Origin: Macrotrachela quadricornifera
Lineage: Eukaryota > Rotifera > Eurotatoria > Philodinida > Philodinidae
Assembly: GCA_022393335.1 (NCBI GenBank)
Contig: JAJEKB010020892.1
Location: 1-64,000, forward strand
Direction of reading: 5' to 3'
DNA length: 64,000 bases
The position numbers and the translations under genes are program-made. The notes below the pieces were generated by a model. That model saw only the letters and a list, made by a program, of their open reading frames with translations. It was not told the DNA's origin and did no database searches. Of the stretch, positions 36,942-47,309 are shown one piece after another. The stretch's first letter is position 1, and each line of letters starts with the position of its first letter.

Positions 36942-37245
36942 ACCCGTATAAAAAATTTTGACGAAAAATCAGATTAAAATTGATTATTTGATTTTTACTC
37001 AAATATTCATCTACTCAATTTTAACAATTGATTGAAATAAATCAAAAATAACTAAAATTAAATGGAATTTATCGTTGAAGTCGAGTAATCACATTGAAAT
37101 CAAATGAAATCTATTTTTAAAGTCGACAAATTATTTTGCAATCAAATGAGGATATTGCTCTTTTAATCGATTTTTAATCGATTTTTAATCGAATAATAAC
37201 TGATTTTAATCTGATTGTTTTGTCAAAATTCTTTTTTACACGTGT
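36942..37245. mobile_element. MITE, ~300 bp, with ~45-bp inverted ends
   Basis: The left end, ACCCGTATAAAAAATTTTGA then AAATCAGATTAAAATTGATT, is complemented on the right by AACTGATTTTAATCTGATT, then TTTTGTCAAAATTCTTTTTT and ACACGTGT. The interior contains three tandem TTTTTAATCGA units. There is no coding capacity, and target duplication is not obvious. Confidence 0.7.
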
Positions 37246-38365
37246 CGTAATGAACAGCTTGAATTCCTTGTTCCTATTTGATTATAGTTTAGTTCATGTA
37301 AGCGTAGTTCATTGTACAACATCATCTTCAAATAGAGAGCTTTCTTCAATTAGTCCTTCAGCAAAATTATGTCTAATTGATGTACATTGAACCAGCCAAA
37401 AGCCGCTTTCACAACCTATTTTACCAGTTTATTCAAGAGACAACGCCAACAGAACATCTCAGTTCGAATCTTACACAAACTCGCTTCAACTGGAAGACTC
37501 AGCAGCACAAGATTGAGCATTTTGTTACCACATTCGTCATTTCCCATACTTAATACAAAGTCGTGGAATAATCTTCATGTGGACAGAACATTTTTTTAAA
37601 GAAAATTCAAAATGACTAGTTTTTAGTTTTTGATTTGTCCTTAAAAAATCCAAAGAATGAATATGTGAGAAGAATTTTACAAAGCAAAATATGGTGTTGA
37701 TCTCAAAAGCTTCTGTGAAAACTTGCACTCTTTCTGACAGATTTGAAAAAAGTGCTAGGAAGCTCAACTCTTCTAGTAGCGAAGTTCTGATTTCGCCACT
37801 ATATTTAATAAAAGTAGTTCTTCATCGTGAACGAGTGTTTACGGCGAACATGTACGGTGATTGTTTACGATGAGCGTACTATACCGTAAAACGTCGTATA
37901 CGACTACCATAAACGATCACTGTGCACTGCTATCGTTTTTCGTCGTAAACCATTGGTACACGGCCGTTTACGGTCGTGCGTCATCGACCTGGGTATGTGG
38001 CATTCTGGTGGAAAATCGGATATATACTGCATTTCATCAGGGCAACTAATCACCGTTTGTTAATATCTTAAAACATCTTATTGATTCTCCATGTTTCTCT
38101 TCTCGTGTTGCATTCATTAGAGCAATTCTGGCAAATGCCTTTTTCCAAAGATGTTCTCATCAGGTAGCTGAACTGAATAGCGTTTCGATCACAATCTTAG
38201 ATTGTTTCTAATGAGACAAACGTGATCCTTACGTGATTAGCACTTTTATCTTGGCATTTGTCACAGCCCTCAAATTATAACTTTGAATAAAAACATTGAT
38301 ACTTTGTTCAATCAAACAAAACAAGAAGTAAGTGTGATAAAGCCAAAGATTCACGTACAGAATCA
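37246..38365. other. Non-coding span with GC-rich repeat at 37825-37995
   Basis: I see no supported gene. The segment 37825-37983 is the right subterminal part of the putative large element, rich in GTTTACGG/CCGTAAAC words, and contrasts with the AT-rich surroundings. Confidence 0.4.
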
Positions 38366-39326
38366 CCGGTGGACCAAAAGTTTTGGCACAAAAAAGAAAG
38401 TAAAATTTCTCGATCGTCTTTAATTTTTATTTTCTAAAATTTTTATCACAAATACAATTGTACATTGTGAACAAAACTATCGATTCACAAAATGGAAAAA
38501 AGTCCCTTATCTCTAATTTTTCGTAAATTTTTTCTTATTTCTTCCATCATCTCCTGAACGGTATCTAGGTCAATTTTTTTCAATTGTGATTTGATTCTGT
38601 TGACTAACTGTTCTTGATTCCTAGCCGTCCAATATCCACTGTCGGTCCTTTGGTTGTTCCAATGAATGATGTTGAAACGATTTTACGGGATAACGTCAAC
38701 CAAATTAATATTTTGGATTTGAATTAACATTATTCGGAGTGTTTTCATTGTCAGGCGTTTCTTCACCTGAGAAAGTCAAAAATATTGGAAGTTTCTTGAT
38801 CTGTAAATTTTAGACATTTTGCTGGAATTTGTTCGACCTGTTTTTGAGTGTATTTTGATGCACGCTGTCTCTTGTAATATTTCAAACCAATAGTTCTTTA
38901 AACTTCGTTGAATACATGGTTGTGAAACCTTAAATCTCTCTTGCCGGCTTTCTTTGACTGGTTGCAACATGATTTTCTGCACTATTTTTCAATTTGGCTG
39001 GACGACCTTGTCTTGGCTTGTCCTCACATGATAGACTAATTTCATAACGTTTCATAATGTTATAAATAGTTCTCCATGGCATACCTTCCGTTTGAAAATG
39101 TTTTACAACATCTGTTTTTTTCATTCGTCCAAGAAGGGAATAAACTCGTTTTCGAAGATCGACTTTTTTGAAAACAAAAGAATTCATTTTCAAAAAAATA
39201 ACTATATATCTAGAAAGAGAATTTAACGGGCTATAAAACTATGTAAAAAGAAATTTTTAGATCAAACATCTAATTCCCTTTTTTTTGGCTTGGATATTTT
39301 GTGTCAAAACTTTTGGTTCACCCGTT
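38366..39326 (-). mobile_element. Degraded Tc1/mariner-like transposon
   Basis: Inverted ends ACCGGTGGACC + AAAAGTTTTGGCACAAAA (left) and TTTTGTGTCAAAACTTTTGG + TTCACCCGT (right) bound a 960-bp element. On the minus strand, 39193-38930 encodes an N-terminal paired-like HTH region (KKTDVVKHF, WRTIYNIMKRYE, KPRQGRPAKL) typical of Tc1/mariner transposases. Downstream the frame is broken by a frameshift and stops, although pieces such as KFKVSQPCIQRSLK continue the DNA-binding part. The element is shorter than usual for an autonomous copy (about 1.3 kb) and the DDE/D catalytic core is not readable. It is inactive. Confidence 0.8.
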
Positions 39327-40972
39327 AAAGCTTTCGTCAATTGATTGAAATTTTTGCCTTTTCAGTTAGAGATTTTATCAAAAACAGTAAACATCGTATA
39401 TAAATTCATTAAAAAAGAAATTTCCATGAAAATCTTAAATAATTATCTTGGAGATGTTTAAAAATTTTTAAATTCTCTTGAGAAAATTTATTTTTTTTTA
39501 TTAAAATTTTCAAATAATAAAAATATTTTAAATACAATCTATAATAACTAAATGATTATTTGAAAAATGTGTATTTATACACTTAAAAACAATGATCATA
39601 TATTGTATTCTTTTTCATACAGAATAATCCTTTACGTTAAATATATCGTTATTTCATAGATATTTTTTTATTTTTTACAATAATTTTAACAAATTTTTTC
39701 TTCTGAAACGATAAAATGAAAATACAACTTATACAAAAAAGAATCATATTCTTTATTGATTAAGTTTATGAATCAACAAGTAATGCTGAAAACTGCGACT
39801 CACTTAACCGTTAATTGAATATGATCTATTCATTATCTATCGCTTCTCATCAAACTTAATATTGAGAACTCTCGCTGAACAAGCATACTATACATTATTA
39901 TTATAGACGATCTTCTTGTAAAAAGACCAATCCTTTGTATAATATGCAGTCAATGTTCCTAACAAGAACAGTTCATCTATTTACATGAAAAGAAGAAATC
40001 AATTTAGTAAATGAACTATTTTTAATCACAACTTAAGAATTTCGGTATACTCATGGAACAAAAAATGTAGTTTATCGTTCAAGAAGTTATAATCTTAAGG
40101 TTAAGATTTTTTTCAATCTAAAATAGAAAATTTATTAAATTTTTAAAAATCACTTTCCTGTTCTTAATAGAAGTAATCTAGCATAGAAAAATGAACCATT
40201 CTTTTCTCTATCGGCCTATATAGAGGTAAACATTCTTAAAGCTTACTAGATGATATAAAAGTGTCATTGCCACTACTTTTTGATACTCCTTTGTAATATG
40301 CCTTATATAGGGATGCACCAAATCCGAGATCAAACCGAGACTCTCGGTCTCAGTTCCAGAGATAGTCATAGTCAGTATCAGATATTGGCTATCTTAGTTC
40401 ATATTACACCCGATTAGTTTCAGTTTTTTTTTGAGGATATATTGATACGATAACTATGAAAATTGATCGTTTCCTGAAAGCTTTATATAACTGGGATATC
40501 TACACTTGTAACCGTTTTTACTAATCGAAGCTTATCTATCCAATAAAAGACGTAACATACATTATGAAAATTTCCTTATGAACCTATGACTCAGTTTCTC
40601 TGTTTCATCACTATCTATAATTCTTAAATTCTCTCAACTTCAATGTACAGTATATAATTAGATGTGAGGAAAGCACTGAGATCTAATATTAAATTGATAA
40701 ATGAATCGAAATGATCATAGAACTAACTCTGATGAAGAGAAATGACATGATTTAAAATGATCAATATATTACTAACAAAATGTTGTATTCATTCATTAAA
40801 TATACGAATTGCTTGAAAAATAGAACGGTTCAAATTGGAATTATTTCTTTTATTTCTAGTTATAGAAAGATACATTTTTATCAAAGTATATTTTCTGATA
40901 AAGTCATATTTTTATTTAAAAATTATTAAATTTGTTTTTTTTCTGATCTGACATAATATATGATAAATACAT
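39327..40972. other. AT-rich intergenic span
   Basis: No supported gene. A slightly GC-richer patch at 40311-40430 begins AGGGATGCACCAAATCCGA, which recalls hAT-type transposon ends, but no partner end was found. The last few hundred bases form the 3' flank of the VWA gene. Confidence 0.4.
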
Positions 40973-42353
40973 TTATTTACGATTTTGCCATTTTTGAACA
41001 ATACGTGCAGCTTGTTCCTCGCTTACTGCTTGATTTGCTAGTAAATCATAATTCATTTCATTTGTTGTACTAGATGTACTAGCGCTAGGAAAAATTTGAA
41101 GAGGTGCCTGTTGCATTTGTTGTAAATGTGGCGAAAGCATTGAAGATTGAAGAACAGGTGGAGCAAATGTCTTTTGCGCCTTTTGCATATGTGGTTGAAC
41201 CATTGGAGGTGGAAAAATGGACGAAGCGAGTGTCTGTTGAGCATACATTGATGATGGTGGCTGTTGTGCTTGAAATTGTTGCTGCATTTGAAACATATTA
41301 GTACATTTCGCATAGGATTCCTTGGCTAATGTTGAATGAGCACCAGCAAAATTGCTCATTTGTTGTACATGCATATTTTTAGAAGCAAATAAATGAGCTA
41401 TTCTTTTAGCTTTTTCTTTTTCATCAACTCCTTCAGCTTCAGCTTTTCGCATTTCACGAGCAATATCTTCTTGAGCATTTTGCATCAAACGATCAATTGA
41501 TATTTCTTCACGTACTCCACCTATAATTACTTTTGCTAATAATTTAGCATTAATCATTGGTACATATTGTCCACCAGTTATATATGCCAATGACATAAAA
41601 AAATCACGATAAGGCACTAAAAAAAAGACATTTGAAAATTATACATAACAATAATATAAATATTTAATTTACCAATAGGTGGTTCAACACCAACTGTATA
41701 AAGTGTTATATGTTTTTCAGTCATATCACGAACAATCTTAAGAGGATCAAGACCAGCTGGACATCCATTTGGAAAACCATCACCCATTGGATCAAGTCCA
41801 TGTGGTGGTGCATCAGATATAAGAATACAAATTTTAGTAGATTCAGCACGCCATGATAATTTAAGAACATCATGAAGAGCATCAGCTACTGCTTCAGGTC
41901 CATCACCACCACCAACTGCTTGACATCCTTCTAACCAAGTTTTCATTTCATTAACTTTATTAGTAAAATCATGTACACGTGTAACAAAAGTATGTTCCTA
42001 AATACATGAAAATTTATTTATTAAATTATTTCTTTTTTTTTGATAATTTTATACTAACTTGAGGTGGATGATCTCGATATTCGACAAGAGCTAAACGAAC
42101 ATCACTTTTTTCACTTACAACAATTTCTTCAACAATTGCACGAATATTATTTCTAGCACTTTCAATATATGATCCCATTGAACCAGTACAATCCATTGCA
42201 AATGCAAGATCTAAATACAAATATATTTATAAAAAAAGATTTATAGAAAAAAAAGTTTTTATTTTTCTCAATAAAATAACTACCAAGAATAGATGAATCA
42301 TGTTGAACTAATTCAGGTCGATCAGGTTTTGTAATTTGAAGCGATGAAGCCAT
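40973..42353 (-). CDS. VWA-domain protein with Gln/Pro-rich tail, four exons
   Basis: Exons 42353-42284, 42210-42059, 41997-41673 and 41616-40973 join in phase to give 396 residues; the introns are 55-73 nt. After a short leader, residues 24 to about 200 form a von Willebrand A domain. It has a MIDAS-type DCTGS at 30-34, followed by RLALVEYRDHPPQ, GGGDGPEAVADAL and ILISDAPPHGL. This pattern is closest to the VWA module seen in Dictyostelium-type alpha-kinase VWKA and related intracellular VWA proteins. There is no signal peptide and no kinase domain. Residues from about 265 are rich in Gln, Met and Pro (QQQFQAQQPPSS) and probably disordered; the end AARIVQKWQ is helical. It probably binds a partner through a divalent cation. 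Its cellular role is unknown. Confidence 0.88.
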
Positions 42354-44041
42354 GGATGAATATTGTGCTTGAAAAGTTTTCAACGAATAAAAATAAGAAA
42401 TGAATAAAATGAGAGGTATAACGTTGCTTTTATACATCGTTCTGTTCTCTTCTCTTACCAAGTAGTGATGAAATTTTACATTGTGATTCATCAAATAAAG
42501 TGACGTGGTGATGAGTCACTGTGAATCCTTGGTCGTAATGTAGTGCGACTATCAATAAGAGAAGAAGAACGAAACATAATATCGTATAAGATACGTGGCA
42601 TTCTTATTTTGATCTAGTTAATAATATGACATATGAAGATGAAAACATTTAAAAACAAAAGTGTATCCTACATTATGTGCCGATAGGTTATCAAACTTCT
42701 CTCCTTTCGTTACTCCCCTATATAACGGTATATTTTGTATGATATGAATACAAGTGGAATGATATAATGTATATTTAACATCATATGCCCAGGGTAGTAA
42801 TAACGTTACTCCTCCAGTTCATCATTGTGATTACAATAAAATAGATGGCTGCAGCAGTAACGAAATTATTAAGCGAGTGCCAATAAGATCGCCACCCAAA
42901 ATCATATAGTAATTTTCAGCTCTCTCAAGCATGTTTTTGTCGGATTTTGGCACCTCAAAAATTTCTTTCGCACGTCTCTCGCATAAAAATATGAAATTTC
43001 TTTTTAAATAGAGTAAACAAGGAGATATTATCGAGAAATGAATTCATGTTTTTCTTTCATTCACTTCTTATTCAGTTAATCTTTGTCTCATTGATATTAC
43101 AATATGACTATGATCGAAAGTGGCTGCTGTTAATATACGATCGAAGCCACGTATACACATGAATTCGTTCGACTATTGCGTTTTCGTCTTCTATCTTTTA
43201 TTTTGAACTTTCAACAACATTTAACATAATACTTTATTTCGAAAAAAAAATCGAATAAAAGCCGTTTTCGGCGGAGAATATTTTATGATATAAGTATTAA
43301 CTTGAGTATTATGAATTGGCAAAAAACCGGTTTTCGTCCGGTCTTTTTCGATTCGGTCCGACCGGAGCCGAACTGCTGAGCCGATTCCAACTCTGTTTAA
43401 TAATTATGTTAAGCGTACCATATTTCAAATCGCTTTCTAATTCATAAACTCTTTTGATAATTAATATGACATGTACATTATATATGAAAATCATTATATA
43501 TAATTTTTCTGTCGTGTAATCATTAGCATTGAAATTTTAATAGAAATTGATATTTAAAAAAAAATATTCAGATAGACTATTATAAAAATAAAAATAAAAC
43601 AAGTAGTTTTATTGAGATCAAAAATTATTTTTGTTGTATGGAGAAGTAATTATTGAAGCGCCAACATGATAAAAGTTATTCAGAGAATACTTCATTATAT
43701 TCTATGTTTTCTTTTAGTATTTTTTATTGATTCTCCGCTTTCTATCTTATTATATCTCTTTAACTATCATTATTTTTTAATGCTTCACAAAATATCCTGA
43801 CAATCTACAGGATGTCTGGAAAGTTATTAGAGTGAGGAAAATTTGAATATCTTCATTACAACTCGGCCTGAATGTACTCATTTTTTTGCCAAGGAAAGAG
43901 ATATATTCATACTGCAAACTCATATTGACAAGGATATTGAGAATCGTAGTTAAGTATTACTATTGAACTCAACAATAAAATTTTACTGTTTCAAAAATAA
44001 GAAAAGAAAAACAGTATACTTAACAAAGATTCTTAATATCC
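42354..44041. other. Intergenic, with a GC-rich palindromic patch
   Basis: No gene is supported. At 43318-43390 the words ACCGGTTTTCGTCCGGTC and GGTCCGACCGG form overlapping palindromes in an otherwise AT-rich region, as expected for a repeat fragment. Confidence 0.4.
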
Positions 44042-44117
44042 TTGTTCGTATGGATTTGGAGTGTAACTCTAATTTTAAATCATATTTTTATTTCTTTGGT
44101 TATTAATCAAAGTCCAA

Positions 44118-45000
44118 ATGTCTTTATCAATATTGTTGTATTCAATTCAACAGAACGTGTTTCGATTTGGTGGTCCAATAGTTATAACCACTGGAAGTAT
44201 CAGCTGTGTATTAAATGTAATGGTATTTGCAAACGGTAATCTACGAAAAAATCCATGTACAATCTGTTTAATAACTGTCAATATTATTAATTTCGTGTAT
44301 TTTTACTTGGGTCTTTTTTTGACAACACTTGCAGTCGGTTATAATATCGACCCTAGTACAAATGACATTGGCTTTTGTCGATTTCGTTATTATGTTGGCA
44401 ACCATCGTGTCTTATACACGCCGTCTGGTTCTAATCAGTATCAGTTTATTTTGGATATTGTTCAATGTTCATGCATTAATCTTCGTAGAGATTCTACAAA
44501 TCTCACCTAATTACTTTGTTTGCTTCTATCAACCAGGTTTATATACTACACTCATATCTTATTATTCAGTTGTAATCAATGGAACTCTTCCACCAGTAAC
44601 AATGGCAATATTTGGATTTTGGACAGTGAAGAATATTCACGGTATACATGGTGTAATCCATTATCCGAGAACAGCAAATGCTGTAGCTACTGTAGTTGGT
44701 AGACCATATGCTATCCAATCAAGAGATAAACAACTTATTCGAATATTACTTGTGGACATAATTTCATTTGTTATTTGTAAATATCTAACTACAATCTTTC
44801 TCATTTACCAACAAATTACACAATATAATGAGAAGACTGTAGAACAGACAATAATTGAAGAATCAATTTTACAGTTAACATTCTTTTGGTATTATATAGA
44901 CAATGCTATTAGCTTTTACACAAATATACTCGTATCAAAAACGTTCCGTACAGAATTCAAACGTATTATTTCAAATGTTTGTCTTTTCTGCTTTCATTAA
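44118..45000 (+). pseudogene. FMRFamide-receptor-like GPCR pseudogene
   Basis: The first frame (44118 to about 44400) encodes TM1-TM2 of a bdelloid peptide-receptor-like GPCR: FRFGGPIVITTGSISCVLNV, NLRKNPCTICLI, and GYNIDPSTNDIGFCRFRYYV. A second frame then takes over with TRRLVLISISLFWILFNVHA and continues through TM5-TM7 to a stop at 45000 (CFYQPGLYTTLISYYSVV, SRDKQLIRILLVD, FYTNILVSKTFR). Between YYV and TRRLV the usual TM3, the SIDR motif and intracellular loop 2, about 40 residues in this family, are missing and the frame shifts. The receptor therefore cannot be made in functional form. The rest is well preserved, so the loss is probably not ancient. An assembly error is an alternative. 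Confidence 0.8.
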
Positions 45001-45506
45001 TCAAAATAACTAGGGTATTAATGTCGCCAATAGCATCACTAGAACAAATAAATGTTGTAAATTCGTGTAAATCTATAAGTCATAATACTATTTCATAAAA
45101 ATTTAATTATATAACGTAATTTACATAGTGATTTTGTTTTGAATATTGATAAATATTCAACTTCACTTACTTTTATAATACGTCCTATACAACTGCATAC
45201 GACATTGACTTTGGCTTTTTAATTTTATATGTCCTCTAGAATTTCCAGAAAATATTAAAAAAAACAACAGGAGACTGGCGAAAAGAATAGCCATATATTC
45301 ATCATTGATTTTCATTTTTATTCACTATTAAAATTATGAATGTATTCATACATTAAAAGAAAATCTAAAATAATCGAAATTGTCAAAAACGTACCACATT
45401 TTAGCTCAACAAGGCGTGTCAATAATTACGGCAATATATTTTCAAATGTAAAGTTTTAAAAAAGAAGTATCATGTGCCACTAGTCACTAATCATAGGAAA
45501 TCTAAA
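45001..45506. other. Intergenic, AT-rich
   Basis: This short convergent spacer lies between the GPCR pseudogene and the hydrolase. Nothing is recognised in it. Confidence 0.4.
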
Positions 45507-47309
45507 TCAATTTTTCAAATAAACATGGAAAAAAATAAAAAATAGAAGTATGTATATATTGGCCACAAGTGCTGACTGCTCTGAATTGAGCACAGGATCC
45601 ACGACCAAGAGACGAATACGAGATGTTGGATAATAAATTGTCTGAGTGGCGACGATAGGATCTGCGATATCTGTAGCGATAAGATTTCCCGTATTCGGAT
45701 TGGCTGAAATCCAAGGAAAAAGAGTGCTCATCAAGGCCAATCGAATACGATGACCCTGTTGAAATGTGTGGCCAATTGCATGCAAGTTTATACGAATGAG
45801 ATAAGTCTCACCAGGCATCATAAGAACTTCTCTGTCAAAACTTTCTCGGTAACGAGTACGTAGCTGTCCAGCTGTTCTTGAGCCGATTTTGATAGAATGA
45901 CCATTTTCTGGTAGAACATCCATCAAAATGGCTATAAAATCTGTGTCCCGTGCTGTGCTCGATACATTCAGTTCAATGATAACGTCACCAATTACAGTCA
46001 ATGATTTGCTCAATGGTTGGCTCGTGTAAACTAGCATGTTTTCTTTATTCTGTGCAAGAAAGGCATTGGTATCAGCTGGAAGATCTATGGCTGGATCCAA
46101 TAAAATGGGTTTAGTAGGATCGGATATATAGCTGTCACTGGAGTAAGTTGTTGCAGATGTCCATTCTAGCGTGTTCTCATTTATTTGTCGATCACTTATT
46201 AAATACAATGATCGTTCAACAGCGTTCGATGGAGGAAAGGTAGATTCTGTCATCCATTTGTTACTTTCCATAACAAAAATCTTCGTGGCTTCCCAGTCAG
46301 GCCGAAGCCCATCCTTTAAGCACCAATCAAAAAAGGTATGTACCATTTCCTTTGCTGGCAGCATTGCGTCAGAAGTAACTGTAAATTCTCCCTGCGTCAA
46401 TTGTGGCTTTCCGCTAATAACATCATATCCTCCATGTGCACCATTTAGATGAGTATATGGCCCAACAACAAGAAAATGGTCTGCATTTTTCACTGAATGT
46501 TGTCGCGCACCATTAAATCGCCATATCGTACCTGTCATAGTAGGATCAAACCAACCTGTGAAGGCAAGAGAAGATACGTTAATACGAGTAAAGTCTTCCG
46601 CTTGAAAATCAAGTGCTTTCCAGTACGCGTCGTATGTAGGATGATCAAGAAATGTACGATAAAGTGGCAATTCTCTGCCGAGTACATATTGATCTAGAGT
46701 GCGAAGAGGACGATGTTTGAGCCACTCAGTCATATTTAATGGAGTTTGAATAGGAGGAGACGGTGGGAAGCTGCTAGTCCAGCTGAGCGCCCAGCTAACT
46801 GCAAAGGCCCCATCTAGATAAGGAGTATCCTGCATAGGCTTTCCGAGTGAAGCAGAAGGCGTTATACACGAGAGATGTGGCGGTTGTTCTTTAGCAATAT
46901 ACCATTGATTTGTTCCTGCGTAAGAATAACCTCGCATGCCTACACGACCATTAGACCAAGGTTGTTGAGCCACCCATTCGATCAGATCATAACCATCTCG
47001 TCCTTCGTGAGCAAGAAACTCCATCGTACCTTCAGAGTCTCCTGTACCTCGACTATCGGCAATAACGAACACATATCCATGTTGACTCCAATAACTTGCT
47101 TCATGACGAAAAGTTACTAGAGGACTACGACGACCATATGGAGTTAATTCAACGATTGCAGGAAAACGAAGTCCTTCTTGGTCGGATATGGAAAAGTAAT
47201 CAACAGCGAGTCTGATGTTATCCCGTAGACGAACACTCGTCGTAATGAAGTCTTGTTTTGTGATTGTGCAGTAAAAAAGAAAAATTAAAAGAAAAGAGCG
47301 TAATATCAT
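45507..47309 (-). CDS. CocE/NonD (X-Pro dipeptidyl-peptidase S15-type) hydrolase, secreted
   Basis: A single uninterrupted frame of 600 residues from the ATG at 47309. That start is chosen because it is followed by a signal-peptide-like MILRSFLLIFLFYC; an ATG at 47447 in the same frame would add 46 residues ahead of it. The S15-type alpha/beta-hydrolase domain has ADSRGTGDSEG, the nucleophile elbow GMRGYSYAG (Ser about 129), the acid residue in FTGWFDPTMTG and His in VVGPYTHLNGAHGG. The C-terminal jelly-roll X-Pro domain covers about residues 370-590 (KSLTVIGDVIIELNVSSTARDTD, HTFQQGHRIRLALMS). Such enzymes hydrolyse esters or amides of acyl substrates; the natural substrate here is unknown. 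The family is mainly bacterial and fungal. Having no intron, unlike the mannosidase, LRR and VWA genes, is consistent with horizontal origin. The gene looks intact. Confidence 0.9.
   Translation of the reverse strand: MILRSFLLIFLFYCTITKQDFITTSVRLRDNIRLAVDYFSISDQEGLRFPAIVELTPYGRRSPLVTFRHEASYWSQHGYVFVIADSRGTGDSEGTMEFLAHEGRDGYDLIEWVAQQPWSNGRVGMRGYSYAGTNQWYIAKEQPPHLSCITPSASLGKPMQDTPYLDGAFAVSWALSWTSSFPPSPPIQTPLNMTEWLKHRPLRTLDQYVLGRELPLYRTFLDHPTYDAYWKALDFQAEDFTRINVSSLAFTGWFDPTMTGTIWRFNGARQHSVKNADHFLVVGPYTHLNGAHGGYDVISGKPQLTQGEFTVTSDAMLPAKEMVHTFFDWCLKDGLRPDWEATKIFVMESNKWMTESTFPPSNAVERSLYLISDRQINENTLEWTSATTYSSDSYISDPTKPILLDPAIDLPADTNAFLAQNKENMLVYTSQPLSKSLTVIGDVIIELNVSSTARDTDFIAILMDVLPENGHSIKIGSRTAGQLRTRYRESFDREVLMMPGETYLIRINLHAIGHTFQQGHRIRLALMSTLFPWISANPNTGNLIATDIADPIVATQTIYYPTSRIRLLVVDPVLNSEQSALVANIYILLFFIFFHVYLKN

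Larger units (their letters stand above)
32156..37995. mobile_element. Possible 5.8-kb element bounded by TACCCAGGTCGA inverted ends
   Basis: The left boundary reads TACCCAGGTCGA (32156-32167) and the right boundary TCGACCTGGGTA (37984-37995), an exact 12-nt inverted match. Both ends are followed inward by GC-richer DNA full of ACGGTCGTAAACGG-like subrepeats (32168-32450 and 37825-37983), in opposite orientation. If the TA is the target site, TA duplications flank CCCAGGTCGA ends. The interior holds tandem repeats, a Pif1-type helicase fragment and a MITE. It could also be two unrelated solo copies of one small element. Confidence 0.35.

Noticed and set aside
40311..40330. hAT transposon end (AGGGATGCACCAAATCCGA)
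   Set aside because: No matching inverted end, 8-bp duplication or transposase remnant was found nearby; the resemblance is too short to call.
46171..47120. Several plus-strand frames over the CocE hydrolase
   Set aside because: They are antisense shadows of the long minus-strand coding frame and have no domain resemblance.
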